DNA from: Manihot esculenta | Lineage: Eukaryota > Streptophyta > Magnoliopsida > Malpighiales > Euphorbiaceae | Direction: 5' to 3' | NCBI RefSeq assembly: GCF_001659605.2 | Contig: NC_035175.2 | Span: 28,739,705-28,803,704, forward strand | DNA length: 64,000 bases | In this document: in pieces, positions 1-12,895 of the stretch | Layout of the letters: every line of letters begins with the position of its first letter | How positions within the stretch are numbered: the stretch's first letter is position 1 | Translations under genes and position numbers: made by a program | Notes under the pieces: generated by a model | The model's database searches: none | The model's input: only the letters and a program-made list of their open reading frames with translations | What the model was told of the DNA's origin: nothing

Positions 1-367
1 CAAGACTCGCCCTCTCCTTAAAGAGGTCGAGTTTTCATATAAAGTTATTGTTAGTAGGCATAATCCACTAGATCTCTGTTACGCCTGTAATTATAGGATC
101 CCTTATTAATTAGTTAGCACCCACCAAATTTCTAGGAAATACTGTAATTAACTCCATTTTCTTACAGTAGAAAAGCTAATGATCGTAGAGACAAATGTAC
201 ACAATTTCTACACAATTACTCTTGAGTTTTAAACAATTTCTTACATTCGCCTTTTTCTTCAGTTTACTGATTTGAGCGTCGGAGTGGCTGCTGTAGGCGT
301 CAACCACCTCACGTTCTCTTTCTTGCAGATTGACTAATCATAGTACAGTTTCGTTTCAACCACACCA
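1..367 (+). repeat. Left LTR of element H (3' part)
   Basis: Position 1 aligns with about 2280 in the right LTR. The match runs to a CA end at 367. Many substitutions separate the two copies, so the insertion is old. Confidence 0.7.
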
Positions 368-699
368 TTTGGTTTTGCTGCTGGGAGATCCATTGAATTC
401 TCTATTCATTTGAATTAAAATCGGTCTCTTATTCCCATTCTTTTAAAAATAAATCTTTCTTTTCTTTTTTTCTCGAAATAACTGACAATTCACGAGCTAC
501 TGAGGCTGCTACCAATGAGGGCTCTATTATTTCTTGCACTCCTAGTAGTGGACAAAATATACCCTCAATGGACAAATCCCAGAAGTATATGAGGCAAGAT
601 GATGGAGTCTAGGTATTGAGAAAAGACAAGAGGACGAGTAAAAAAGCAAACCTACAAGCCGGAAAGGCAAAGATATGAAAAAGACTGTAGGAACTACCT

Positions 700-1092
700 A
701 GTGTCTCGAGGAAGAGGTAACCGAGGTAAGTATAAGAATTACACTCAATTGAATGATTCATGGATACATATTTTAATGTATTTATTAGGAAAAATGACAA
801 GAAAGTCAGATAGCCTCCCAAGCTCAATCCTGAGAAAGCTGGAAGGCGAGATAAGACTAAGTACTACTATTTTCACGAAGACCACGGATATACAACGGAT
901 GAGTGCTAGCATCTGAAAGATGAGATCGAGAGGTTAATAAGAGATGGCACACTTTGAAAGTTCACCAAAAAAAATAGAGAAGATGGGAGGCTTGAGTCTA
1001 AAGTAACAACTCCCGAAACCACACCTTACAGTGAACCTGTAGAGGTTATTCATGTAATTGCAGGAGGACCAAGTGGCAACAAGGGTCTATGA
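700..1092 (+). pseudogene. Degraded gag C-terminal region of element H
   Basis: Reading from about 853 to 975 gives a recognisable end of a Tat-lineage Ty3 gag: a KTKYYYFHEDHGYTTDEC stretch, then HLKDEIERLIRDGTL and KF. Two in-frame stops interrupt it, one after DEC and one after GTL. Further on, an EVIHVIAGGP-like segment matches the usual linker that follows this motif. Upstream, from about 700, a frame-shifted stretch resembles the basic linker of such gags. The product would be a nucleocapsid-type coat protein, but it is clearly broken. No retroviral enzyme follows. Confidence 0.6.
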
Positions 1093-1329
1093 AAATAGAA
1101 TGTCACAGATATTTAGCTCCTGAATCAAACCCTGAGTTTTTAAATTGGTCGAGTTACATGACCAAATCTTTAATTATTCTTAAAAAGAATATTTAGAAAT
1201 ATTGTTAATAAAACTATGATGTATTCTTTAATCTCTTTTGATATTTAAGTTAGAAATGATAGATGGATGAAAACGCGGAGACAAGAAAAGGCTACAAGGC
1301 AGATTCAGTCAGGCAGCTTAATTTGTGTA

Positions 1330-1860
1330 TTAGTCTCGATAAATAAAAGTTTTAAGGCCACAAGGCGGGTACTCCCCAGGCAAGCCACAAAGCGGGTATT
1401 CCCCAGGCGAGCCACAAGATGGATATCCTCCAGGCGAGCCATAAGATGGATATCCTCCAGGCGAGCCACAAGATAGGTATCCTTCAGGTGAGCCATAACG
1501 TGGGTATTCGCAAGCGAGCCACAAGGCAAGAATCCGCCAGACACATGACCAGGTGTTAGTCTTGATAAATAAAAGTATCAAGGCCACAAGAAGAGAATCT
1601 GCCAGGTATATGACCGAGTGTTAGTCCCGATAAATAAAAGTTTCAAGGTCACAAGGTCATTATCCGTCAAGCGAGCCACAAGGCAGGAATCTGCCAGGCA
1701 CATGACTAGGCGTTAATCCTGATAAATAAAAGTTTCAAGGTCATAAGGTAGATTTTTGCCAGGCGAGCCACAAGGCGAGAATCTGCCAAGCACATGACTA
1801 GGTGTTAGTCCCAATAAAGAAAAGTTTCAAGACATTTTTTATGCTAAGGCCATAAGGTGG
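1330..1860 (+). repeat. Composite minisatellite in the 3' untranslated part of element H
   Basis: At about 1358-1540 there are seven near-copies of a 27-bp unit beginning CCACAAG and ending CAGGCGAG. From 1540 to 1860 the unit alternates with a roughly 40-bp segment containing GATAAATAAAAGTTTCAAGG, giving higher-order repeats of about 70-110 bp. The short open frames seen here on both strands are by-products of the periodicity. Confidence 0.85.
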
Positions 1861-2146
1861 ATATTTTCCAAAGTCGAGGACCGGGTATTAACCCATTAAG
1901 AAAATTGACCAAGTGATTTATGTTTAATTTGGCCATTGATCAGTGAAAATACTAGACGAAGAGTTGCGGTTATGGTCAAGTACTAATCCTAATATACTTG
2001 GGAAAAAATAAGGTAATCGGCATTTATAACCAGTCGAAGCAATGCAAGTCTAAAGAGCCAATCCAGATATGCCACGTGCCCAAGATCGTGAAGACCACCG
2101 TGAACTTTGAATTTGAAGAATCGAAAACCAGCGGGAGGACTTCTAA

Positions 2147-2669
2147 TGTAACAACAGTCACCCAAAGTAAGTCATGAGCTGGCACCATAAGACAGAGATA
2201 CACGATAAGAGTCTAATGAGCCGATACATGATCACCTGTGGAAAGAAAGACTGAGATACCGTAGCACTCAGTTCTTCATAAAGACTCGCCCTTTCCTTAA
2301 AAGAGTTGAGTCTTCATATAAAGTTACCGTTAGCATGCACAATCTAGCAGATCTCCATTACGCCTGTAATTACGGGATCCCCAATCAATTAGCCGGTGGA
2401 AATCCTTTTCAATTAGCCAACACCCACTGAATTTCTAAAAAATACTGCAATTAACTCTCTTCTTATAAAATAAAAGCTAACAATCGCAGGTATAAAGGTA
2501 TGCAATTCCTATACAACTATTCTTGAGTTCTAAATAATTTCTTAATATTCGCTTTTTTCTTTAGTTTATTGACTTGAGTGTTGAAATAGCTGTCGTAAAC
2601 ACCAATCACCTCACGTTTTCTTTCTTGCAAATTGACCAATTGCAGCACATTTTTATTTCGGTCATATCA
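2147..2669 (+). repeat. Right LTR of element H, with upstream polypurine tract
   Basis: The LTR starts TGTAACAACA and ends with CA at 2669. The purine-rich GCGGGAGGA at 2131-2139 just upstream is the likely polypurine tract. The first 40 bp align with the reverse complement of the 42792 edge of element F, which fixes the boundary. Confidence 0.7.
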
Positions 2670-4929
2670 ATAATTATAATTTAGTTTCTATCGTTTACAA
2701 TAATTTAAATTGCTTATAAATAAATGTAATTATGTTTATTTTTCTATTTATTTATAATTAATTATAAATAAATTAATAAATTTTAAGTTATTAAAGTTAT
2801 AATCAGTAATGTATAAATTAATCTTAACTTCTGAACTTGAAAAATCTTAATTGATACATTCAAAATAAGGAAAAATAAGAAAAAATTTAAAAATTTGTCA
2901 AATTTAGAAAAATAAAATGCTTTAATATAAAGAGGGTGGTACTACTTTGTTTTACCTTTAACATAGGCATATAGATTAGTGTAATTTACAGCAATTTCCT
3001 AAATTTTAGTATAACATATAAGTTAGTCCTATTAAAGTTTGTGTGATCATTAAATTCTCAAATTTCAAATGGATTAAATAAATTTATCCTTCTATTAACA
3101 CTGATTTATTCTTTTTGTTTTATAATTTTTATTTATTTTATTTTTTATACATATTAAAATATAATTTTTTAATTTTTAAATTTTACTATTTTAAAGAAAT
3201 TAAATTTTATTAAATACTAAAAAATATTTTAAATATTTAAATAGAAAAATTATAATTAATGTGAGGTTGTATTGAAAATAAAATTAAATAGAATTATAAT
3301 AGTTAATTTATATATTAACTATAATATAAAAAATGAACAATAATTTTAAAATAATTAAAAAAATAATAAATAAAAATTATAAAACAGATGGAGTAACTTT
3401 TTAATTAAAAAGTAATATTGTTATATTATTAACCATCTATATGGTATGATTTATTTTATAAAAAAAATTAAATATATTTTTTAAAATGACACGAGATTTT
3501 AATTTTTTTTAATTAAAATTTTTTAAATTAAGGAAATTAAATTATGTTATTTTAAAAAAAAATGTTAAAAGGGTAATCATTTAAATTAAACTATTGTATA
3601 ATTTTTTTATTTTAAATAGAGGCTAATTGAATTTAGTACTTAGGAAGAGATTGCTCCAATAAAAAAGTTAATTTAAAATTTAAATTCATCTGGACCATTA
3701 GATTTTCTTTTCTAGATTTGTTACATGATCCAATGGAATATATAGAAAGTGAAGCTGTAGCTACTCTAATTCTGAACAAGCTTCATGCCGAAATCAAGCT
3801 ATTCTGATGTATATTCTTACTAAAGAACTCACATCCATATTGAAGAAAAAAAATAACTGCTGGCTAGACGATATGGATTTTCTGGTGGCATTGAGTTTTG
3901 AGTTTGTTTAAGGTCTGTGCCATTAAAGCACTAGGATTTGGAGAATATTGGAAGTCCAGCACGCAAGACCTTGCCCTTCTCACAGATTTTTGAGCCATAT
4001 GGGTTATAACTGAAGAACTGGGTATGGACCTTGAGAAAGCAGAAGAGCCGGGGTCATGATCTTAAAATATGCGAAGGACAAGCTCCGAAGTCGGCGCTTT
4101 TATCGTTTACCCTAGTTGATAGCAACACCTTCGATTAAGAGGAGTCCCTTCAAAGTAGCTTTTTCAATAGAAAATTAAGGAGGAGGTCAGGAAAATAAAT
4201 GGCGCCTGCAGGTTGCGAATTAAGGAGGAGGTCAGACAAATAAAAGATGAGTGATTCATTAAAAAAATTAAGATAAAAAAGAAAATGTCAGATTAATCAA
4301 GTTGGTTGTTATTTTATTAACGGCTGGTGAGTGGATGAAAGAAAAGGTGGCTCTGGATTGAACTAATGGACACTGGCAAATAGGCCACTTGCCTGCACAA
4401 AGTCAAAATTAGTTTTAATTATATTATTTATTTAATAAAATACAAACACATCTCACTACCAACTCAATTTACTTACAATTTTGTTTATATCATATTAATA
4501 TGTTTAGCTTTTAAAAATATAAAAAATAAATTTAGAATAAGGAAGTTGGCCAACGAGTACATTATTTTTATATACTCATACTCCAAAATGTAATAATGCA
4601 CAGCAGATATCAAGTATATTACTTACCATAAAAGCATAATATTATAATTTACAGTATTTTCTTTTTTACAATATACATTAGGCTCTAGTTATTAAGATGC
4701 AGGAGATTGCACAAACTTTACTTTTATTGAGGTAAGTGTTAAACCTTTCCATGTTAATGAGAAATTTTTTTTTTTTTCGTTTTTTCTCTCATTTCCATTT
4801 TTTTTTTCAATTTGAAAATATATATATTAAGATTTTATTTTTTTTATAATGAATATATTATATATATATTTACTATAATAGAGTTAAATTTAAAGTTATT
4901 ATAATAAATATATACATAAAAGGAGCTAA
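2670..4929. other. AT-rich intergenic DNA without a recognisable gene
   Basis: The stretch from 2690 to 3640 is very AT-rich with many A and T runs. A somewhat more GC-rich part at 3650-4410 has stops in all frames and no family I recognise. A 17-base phrase, AATTAAGGAGGAGGTCA, occurs twice near 4176 and 4217. About 80 bp at 4330-4413 resemble 58060-58136. Confidence 0.6.
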
Positions 4930-5410
4930 TGGCGTCTTGTGGATTGGTCTGATCTTGGTAATCTTCTTTTTGAAAGGTTTGACTTGGTGGTCTTCTTTTT
5001 GAAAGGGACTGACCATGCTGATCTTCCTTTTGGAAGTTCTAACCTAAATAGTATACCCTTCTGCCCTTGTCCTTCCGACCTGACCTTAGTGGTCTGCCCT
5101 TCCATCCTAACCTTAATAGTCTGCCCCTTGGTGGTCTTCCTTTTGAAAGGTCTGACCTCGATGGTCTTCCTTTTGGAATGCCGGACTTTGGTGGTCTACT
5201 CTTTTATAAGGTCTTACCTTGGTAGTTTTCTCTTTTGGAAGGCCAGACTTTGGTAGTCTTCCGTTTGAAAGGTCTGACCTTGGTGGTCTTCCTTTTGAAA
5301 AAGTTAGACCTTGGTGGTCTTCCTTTTAAAAGGTCTAACCTTGGTAGTTTGCCCTTTCGACCATGCCCTTCTGGCATGATCTTAGTAGTCTGCCTTTCGG
5401 CCTGATCTTA
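4930..5410 (+). repeat. 30-bp minisatellite
   Basis: Roughly twelve diverged units fit the consensus TCTGACCTTGGTGGTCTTCC plus TTTTGAAAGG. The array abuts the truncated left LTR of element A. A 105-aa open frame over 4939-5256 is only the translated repeat. Confidence 0.85.
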
Positions 5411-6169
5411 GGCCACCGAACCTGCCCCTGAAAGTCCTTTACTTTCGGATCTGTGAGGGACCTTCGGCCGCCGAACCTACCGCCGAAAGTCCCCTGCCCA
5501 GCCTTCATCTGCTTGTTTTATATGCATGTTTTGATATGTTTTAGCGGTTTGAGGAGTTGACTAGAATCATGTAATAGTTATGTTTGGTCCCTCATTTGAG
5601 TCCATCTGTGTAGGATCGAATCTGGGAGAACGTAAAGGCCTGCAGTGAGATAACTGCGTCAGTTTAGGCGAGCGTCAGCCAGAGGTGAGTAGAATTAAAC
5701 TGAATCATTATTTTAAGAAATTAAACCTTTTAAGCATGCTCATGCATTACGAATTCCATGTATATGTCTTAGGTTGTTTTGCATTAGAATTCACAAATAT
5801 GATGCATTGCATAACTTACTGTTGATGTGGATGGATGTTGAATGACCCACTAGCCCTCGTGTATGATATGTTATGACGGATACATAAAGACCAGGGCTTG
5901 CCCATTCTACGCCTCTAGCATTATGTAAGGGAAAGACCAGGGCTTGTCCATTCTACACCCCTGGTATTATGGATATATTATGTTATGTTTAAGTGAAAGT
6001 CCTGAGGAACTCTGTCGAGAGCTGGGCACATTGGAATATATAGAGGGTTACTGGTGACAAGTCCATCTTGATGTGAATTGTTTGTGTTGTGACGCATTTC
6101 ATATGAGCATATGTTTATTAAACTGTTTTTATGTTTTGCTCACTAGACTCTTGTAGCTTATCCCTTTCC
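5411..6169 (+). repeat. Left LTR of element A, first piece
   Basis: It aligns with 21040-21810 of A's right LTR, through the shared segments TCATTTGAGTCCA and CTTGTAGCTTATCCC. It lacks the 5' part of a normal LTR of this family, including the TATA region. It is cut at 6169 by element B. Confidence 0.8.
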
Positions 6170-8524
6170 TGTAACGACCCGGAAACCGGACCGCTACCGG
6201 CACTAGGATCCAGACCGACTTAAGGTCGCCGGGACCCGTAGCAAGCCTAACATACATCCTGTATAACTGGTATAATCCCGTACATGATCAAACAAAATAT
6301 AAAACATAAAACTTTTCCTTTCATTTTCCAAGCTTAACCTATGCATGCACAATAACTGTGAACATAAAACCCCTTACTGGAGCCCTCATCAAATGCTCCA
6401 GTTGGGTCAACATATCATACGTCAAGTTTGGTTCAACAAATCTCATCATAAAACATACATAAAGATCATGTGTAACAGGAACAAACCATAAACATTAGGG
6501 CTAAGCACAATACTGAGCTTCATGACATTACATTACAATACATACTTTTACATCATTACATAACTTTACATTACATCATGTCCACTACTATTCTATTACA
6601 TAGCATGACCATAGCCATAACCTGCTGACCTCCTGAACTATCTCTGCCCCTGCAAACTTGGGGTTAGGGAAAAGGGGTGAGCTATAAAACCCAGTGAGCA
6701 GAACTATATAAAGAAAACATTTAAACATATGCCATCATAAAATGCATCACATCACAAACAATACACATCAAGGATGAACTTGTCACCAATAGCCCTCTAC
6801 ATATCTCATATCATAACATGTCCAACTATGCTAGGGGCGATACGGCCACACCTAGTCTTCTCTTACATAGCTCATATCATAACATGTCCAACTATGCCAG
6901 GGGCGATACGGCCACGCCTAGTCTTCTCTTACATATAACATATTGCCAGGGGCGATATGGCCACGCCTGGTCTTTCCATCTCATGTCATATCATATCATA
7001 TCATATCATATCATATCATATCGTACAGAGGGCTAGAGGATCATTCAATATCCATCCACATCATCATCATTGTATTATGCAATGCATCATATTCGTGAAT
7101 TCTAATGCAAACAACCTATTACATAACATGGTATTCATGATGCATGAACATGCTTAAAACATTTAATTTCTTTAATATAATAAGAGTTGTGTTCTACTCA
7201 CCTCTGGCTGACGCTTACTAACTCTGAAGCAGCTAACTCATTGCTGAACACCTCGGTTCCTCAGGTCCGATCCTACACAGGTGGACTCAAATGAGGGACC
7301 AAACATACTCTAACAGGACTCTGAACAACTCCCCAAAAACCCCCTAAAACATCATAAAACAATCATGCAAAAAAAGCAAAGGAAGGCTGGACAGGGCACC
7401 TTCGGAGGCACATTCGGCGGCCGAATGCTCCCACAGATCCAAAAGTCAGGCACTTTCGGAGGCAGGTTTGGCGGCCGAAAGTCTCCTCCAAAGACGAAAG
7501 CCAGGCACTTTCGACGGCACCTTCGGCGGCCGAAAGTCCCTTCCAGAGCCGAAAGTCCATTTTCGGGGGCAAGGTTAGGCGGCCAAAGATTGCTTCCACA
7601 GGCAGGTTCGGAAGCCGAAACTACTTTCGGCGGCCAAACCTGGGTTCCCCAGCAAGGCAGAACCCATTTCCGCCTCATGCAATCTGCCTCCAAAACCTCC
7701 CACACTCACATCCAACACTTCCAAAACATGCGCAACTCATACAACAAGCATATAGGGGTCTCAAACTAGGTTAAACCCCAACAAACATCTCATTAAACAT
7801 GCATTAACATACTTTTATCATAAAGGGTATCAAAACCCTAACATGCACCTCCATACAACTCATACATTCCTAGCCCTTAACCCTTCATAAAACTCACTTA
7901 AAACATCATAAAAGATAAAGATCTACACTTATCTCTTGAAGATCGAGGTTTGGTGCGACCCAAGCTTGAAGGTATGGAGAGTCCAAGCTCCAAAAGTCTC
8001 CAAGCTCTCAAAACCTTGATCAAAGCTTAAAACTCTTCAAAACAAAGATAAAACTCATGAAAACCTGAGGGATTTGAGGAAAAAGCATAAAAACAACCAA
8101 AGGAGAGCATGAACTCACCTATGCTCGAAAAGAGAGAGAAAACTCGCCCATTTTCCGGATAAGGGGCCTTTTATAGGTGGCCGACCAAACCTCCTTCGGC
8201 GGCCAAAGCTGCTTCCGAAACTTCCCCACGTTCGGCGGCCGAAGTTGGGGTTTGGCGGCCGAAAAAGAAAGCCACTTTCGGAAGCCTAACGTGCCTCTTA
8301 AACAGCCCCATGTTCGGCGGCCGAACCTGGGTTCTTCCCTCCTTGGTCTTTTCTTTCAAAACTCAATTTCTTTCTCATTGAAAACCTTCAAAACACTTAA
8401 AAACATTTTAGAAAACCTTTATTTTACCCTTCTAGAAGGCTCCGACATCCGAGATTTTCGGATTCCAACGGAGATTCTGCCGGAAAGTTGAAATTCCGAT
8501 GCCGGGGTCTAACCGGGTATTATA
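6170..8524 (-). repeat. 3' LTR of element B
   Basis: This 2355-bp copy pairs with 12896-15203. It holds about three copies of a 65-bp unit with GGGGCGATACGGCC (6805-6975), while the other LTR has two. A TATCA microsatellite lies at 6976-7022. A CTATAAAAGG TATA box (sense) sits at 8167-8176. The inner end reads TTATA where the other copy has TTACA. Confidence 0.92.
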
Positions 8525-8540
8525 TTCTCCCCCCCTTAAG
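8525..8540 (-). other. Polypurine tract of element B
   Basis: The sense strand reads AAGGGGGGGAGAA immediately before the 3' LTR. This is the plus-strand priming site, with the same sequence as in C and D. Confidence 0.85.
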
Positions 8541-8639
8541 AACATTTGTCCCCGAATGTTCCTCAACTAGCACATGCATATACATAACATAAACACAAAC
8601 AAAAAAAAAAAAACACAAACTCTAGTCTAAAAAGAAACA

Positions 8640-10773
8640 CAGTACTATTGGAGTATGAACTCCCGGTCTCCCAGGCGCACTTTTCATACTAAGGTGATTC
8701 CAAAGAACTTTCACCATCAGGATATCCTTGTTCCTCTACTCTCTGACCTGCGTGTCTATGATCTGTACTAGCTGCTCAATATAGGTGAGATCCCCTGCGA
8801 TCTCCACCTCTGGTTCTTTGAGAACCTCACTCGGATCCGACACGAACTCACATATCTTGGGAACCTGGAAAACCGGATGGATCTCCTCCATTGAAGTAGG
8901 TAAATGTAGCTTGTAGGATACATTCCCAATCCCTTGCAGGATTTCAAAGGGTCCGATGTATCTTAGAGCTAATTTAACCTTCTTTCCATAACGAATCACC
9001 CTCTCTTTAGGAGACACCTCCAGCACTACTTTAACCTTCTCTTGAACCTTAACAACTTCTACTGCGCACTCTAATAAAACTCTTCTCCTTTCTGGAACTC
9101 TACATGCTTCCTGCGGACGTCTACATAACTCTTCTGCTGACTCACAGCAGTTTTACTTCTTTCTCTAACCACAGGCATTCTCTCTACTGTAATATGGGAT
9201 AAACTGCCAAGTGATCTCCGGCTGAGGACATCTAACCTAACATTTGCCTCACCCGGATGATATTGGATCTTGCAATCATAGTCACTAAGTAGTTCTACCC
9301 ACTTCCTCTGCTCCAGATTCATCTCTTTTTGACTCAGGATGTACTGCAAGCTCCTTTGATCTATAAAGATCTTACATATTATCCCATACAGGTACTGTCT
9401 CCACATCTTGAGTGCAAAGATTACAACTGCCATCCCTAGGTCATGTGTAGGATAATTCAGCTTATGCTTCTTCAGTTGCCTAGAAACATAAGCAATTACC
9501 TTGTCACTTGCATTAACACACAATCTAGCCCCACACGGGACGCATCACAGGACACTGTGAAATCTTCATTACTAGTAGGCAAAGCTACCACCGGTGCTGA
9601 CGTCAACCTTTTCTTCAGCTCTTCAAAACTCTTTTCACACTGATCGGACCACACAACCTCTGGTCCTTCTTGGTCAATCTGGTCATAGGAGTCGCAACTC
9701 TAGGAAAGTTCTGGATGAACCTCCAGTAGTTAACCTGCCCAACCCAAAAACTCTTAATCCACATTACGGTAGTGGGTCTGGGCTAGTTAGCTACAACTTC
9801 AGCTTTCTCGGGATCTACCTCAAAACCCTTTTTCTGACATATTATGACCCAAGAAAGATATGCTCCTTAACCAGAACTCACATTTGGAGAACTGGGCATC
9901 CAAGCCGTTCTCCTAGGGTCTACAACATTGTCCTCAGATAATGGGCGTACTCTTCTGCGTTCTGGAATACACCAAGATATCGTCAATGAAGACAATAACA
10001 AAGTGATCCAGAAACCGACTAAAACTCTACTAATGAGGTCCATGAATGCTGCAGAGGCATTGACTAGCCTATACGACATTGCTAGGAACTCATAGTGCCC
10101 ACATCTGGTCCTGAACGCCGTCTTGGCACATCTTCTCCCTTGGTTCTTAACTGGTGATACCCTGATTTTCGATCTATCTTGGAGAAACAACTGGCTCCTG
10201 CTAGCTGGTCTAAAACAGATCGTCGATCCTAGGTAACAGATACTTGCTCTTAGTAGTGACTTTATTCAACGACTTGTAGTCGATACAAAGTCTTAAGGAT
10301 TCATCCTTTATTCTCATAAACAACTCTAGAGCACCCCAAAGTGAGGTACCCGGTCGGATGAAACCCTTGTCTACCAACTCTTGCAACTACTGTTCAACTT
10401 CTTTAACCCTGCAGGTGCCATCCTGTAGGGAGGGGTAGAGACGGGTCTGATTCCCATCATCACTTAAATTTCAAACTCTATCTCTCTAGCAGGTGGTAAA
10501 CCTGGCAGTTTGTCTGGGAAAACATCTAAGAACTTCTCTGACTACAGGCACTGAGGCGGGCTCCCTGACCTGACTGCTATGCTCTCTTACATGAGCAAGA
10601 AACCCCTGACAACCTCTCCTGAACAACTCACGAGCTTGCAGGGCTGATAACAAACCTCTAGGTATCTCTACTCTGTCCCCACTAAAGACTACCTCTGACC
10701 CATCCTGAACTCTGAACCTGACTACCTTGTCTCTGCTATCCAAGGTAGCACCATGAGTAGAAAGCCAATCCAT
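8640..10773 (-). pseudogene. Broken pol of element B (protease end, RT, RNase H, chromodomain end; integrase core deleted)
   Basis: Fragments read in several frames on the - strand. The protease end and the linker to RT lie at 10486-10773, worn RT at about 9600-10480, RNase H ([29 protein letters not shown]) at 9200-9523, and the chromovirus tail (YIGPFEILQGIGNVSYKLHLP, then IHPVFQV) at 8736-9026. At about 9171 the frame passes straight from the RNase H tail (LSHITVERMPVV) to the segment that follows the integrase core (RERSKTAVSQQKSYVDVRR). In elements C and D these are about 1 kb apart, so the zinc-binding and catalytic integrase parts are gone. B cannot move by itself. Confidence 0.85.
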
Positions 10774-12631
10774 CCCAAGAATGACGTCAAAAAATCAGTC
10801 AAATCTAGAACCACTAGGTCGGCTGGAAGGCATCTACCCTCAACATACTCTAAACTATACCGGCAGACTGACTCTGCCACTGATGGATCACACTTGGGTC
10901 CACTGATCCAAAGGGGACACTCTATCCCAGAAGCCATCAACCCACTCTATCTACGGCTCTCGGAACAACAAAAGAAAGAGAAACATCAGGGTTCATTACA
11001 GTATACACATCAGAACATACAAAAGTAAGATTACCTGTCATCACCATGTCCGATGTGTCAGCCTCCTGCTGGGTCATGAAGAAAATCCGAGCTGGAGCTG
11101 ATGGACCTTCTCCGCGGGAACCTACTGAAGAAGGAGCTATCCCTCTCCCTCTGCCTCTGCCCTGTGCCATGGTTGGAGCCCCTGGCTGAGCCACTCTACC
11201 TGAAGCTGTCTGCTGGGACTGTGTCACCAAGGTCACAGTGGGACACTCACGTGCCATGTGCCCCTCCTGTCCGCACCTGAAACATGCTGTTGTCCCAATC
11301 CGACAGACTCCCTTGTGCGGCCTATCGCACCTTGCACATCCGGAGCCATCCAAACCAGAGCTCGAACCATCACCTAATCCCATACTAGACTTTATTCGAT
11401 TTCAGAACTTGTTCTTCTTTGATCTTCTGAGGCCTCTGTCTCCCTTTTTACTCTTCATGACAGCCTCACTCAGAGGAGAGAGATCAACATCACTTGTCCC
11501 CGGGATTTTGAAACCCGAAGACTGTGCCACAGACTACTTAACTGTCCCCTGAATGATGGCACTAGCCTCCATCTTCTGGGCCATATCCACTATGGCATGG
11601 AAGCTTTCCCTTTCTACTGATTGGATTAAAGAGGAATACCTGGAATGGAGCCTCATGGTATACCTCCTAGCCTTCTTCTAGTCTCTATCATAGGCTTGCC
11701 CCACATACGGCAACAACTCCAAAAACTTATCTGTAAACTCATCAACACTCATCTCTTCTGTCTGCCTCAGTTGCTCAAACTCAATCATCTTAAGCTCCAT
11801 TGAACTGTCTGGAAAAGCCCATCCTGCAAACTCATTGGCAAACTGCTCCCAGGATAAGCTCTCCAACCGTTGGTCCACATAGTTTTTGAACCATTCCCTT
11901 GCCTTCTTACATTTCAATGTGAACCCTGCCATCTGAATGGCTCGACTGTCACTTGCTCCCAACTCATCAGTTATCATCTTTACCGTTCTGAGATACTCAA
12001 AAGGGTCATCACCTGTTTCGAACTTGGGGGCATCCAACTTCAGATAGTCCGTCATCTTCACCTTTACCCCAACTGATGAGCTAGGTTTGGGTGTCTGGAC
12101 ATCAGGAACTATTGGTTCTGCTGGCGGTGGAGGAGGTGCAGCATTCCCTAGGTTATGGTTTGCTAAACCTGGGTAGAAAGGTGAGGGTGGAAACCTGGGG
12201 TACTGTGGGTACAGTGGGTAAAAGGGAGGATAGGGCATGAAGGTGGGGTATGGGTGGTAACTGGAGTAATCCGATGTACTCCCCATCGGATACCCTGGGC
12301 CCAGTGGATAGGCTTGGTACTGGGGTGGGTGAACAAAACCCAAGGCCTGAGCACCTCCTTGGGACTCTTCCATACCCTCTACTGACATACTCATGTCCAG
12401 ACTACTATCTCTTCTCTGATCCTCCTCCTCTGTTTCCCTCACATCTTTTGACATTCTGCCCAGAACTGATCTCCTCCTGCTTGCATCAAAAGACCTTCTA
12501 GGGTCCCTTGATGTCCCTTCTTTGCTTGTCCTACAAGACCTTGCCCTTTGCAGAGCAGGGGGATGGGCATCCACGCCCTCATTCTCTGGTGGAGCTCCAG
12601 TCAATCTAGCAGATCGACGAGTTCCTCTCAT
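10774..12631 (-). pseudogene. Broken gag-protease of element B
   Basis: Translation from the ATG at 12631 gives the family's gag start ([12 protein letters not shown]). A Pro/Tyr-rich stretch follows, then the capsid-like Retrotrans_gag region ([25 protein letters not shown]), up to a TAG after AYDRD at about 11678. After more lesions the reading resumes with the zinc knuckle [14 protein letters not shown] (CX2CX4HX4C) at about 11240-11290. A protease remnant follows, in which the active-site region reads MNPDVSLSF rather than the family's DPGASHSF. Gag forms the particle and binds RNA; this copy cannot do so intact. Confidence 0.85.
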
Positions 12632-12880
12632 CCTGCTTTCTGAAAAGCACAACATATACACCTAAACATAACATCACATGATCCATGTGAGAACACATGA
12701 ACCCTCATCACATACGTAACATATCACGAATGCACATGCATATCATCATGGCATTTCACATCATCATATGAGACAGGACTCCACATCCTATCCTAGTGGA
12801 CATGATTTTTCCTATTGTGCTTGCCCTTCTATAACCTCTATGAGCCCGACACACTATAGGTCCGACCATATGAACCTAGG

Positions 12881-12892
12881 GCACTGATACCA
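12881..12892 (-). other. Primer-binding site of element B
   Basis: The sense strand reads TGGTATCAGTGC, three bases from the 5' LTR end. It matches the 3' end complement of initiator Met-tRNA (TGGTATCAGAGC) except at one base. Confidence 0.85.
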
Positions 12893-12895
12893 ATC

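Larger units (their letters stand above)
1..2669 (+). mobile_element. Element H: short Tat-like Ty3 LTR retrotransposon, 5' end cut by window
   Basis: Two direct repeats bound this element: 1-367 and the matching part of 2147-2669. Between them lie about 1.8 kb holding a degraded gag and a composite minisatellite, with no protease, reverse transcriptase or integrase. The sequence after the left LTR (from 368) is a worn version of the primer-site region typical of Tat-lineage elements, and the last gag motifs are of Tat type. The LTR and the DNA just inside it match those of element F, so both belong to one family. I infer a non-autonomous gag-only element. About 133 bp of the left LTR lie outside the window. 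Confidence 0.7.

Noticed and set aside
1267..1587. Overlapping open frames on both strands with repeated short peptides
   Set aside because: Translated 27-bp minisatellite of element H.
4939..5256. 105-aa open frame
   Set aside because: It lies wholly in the 30-bp minisatellite, whose period is a multiple of three; no domain or start context.
7352..7769. Open frames of 117-134 aa rich in FGGR and PPK phrases
   Set aside because: Translations of the TTCGGCGGCCGAA motif in the LTR; similar frames appear in all LTRs of both superfamilies and on both strands.
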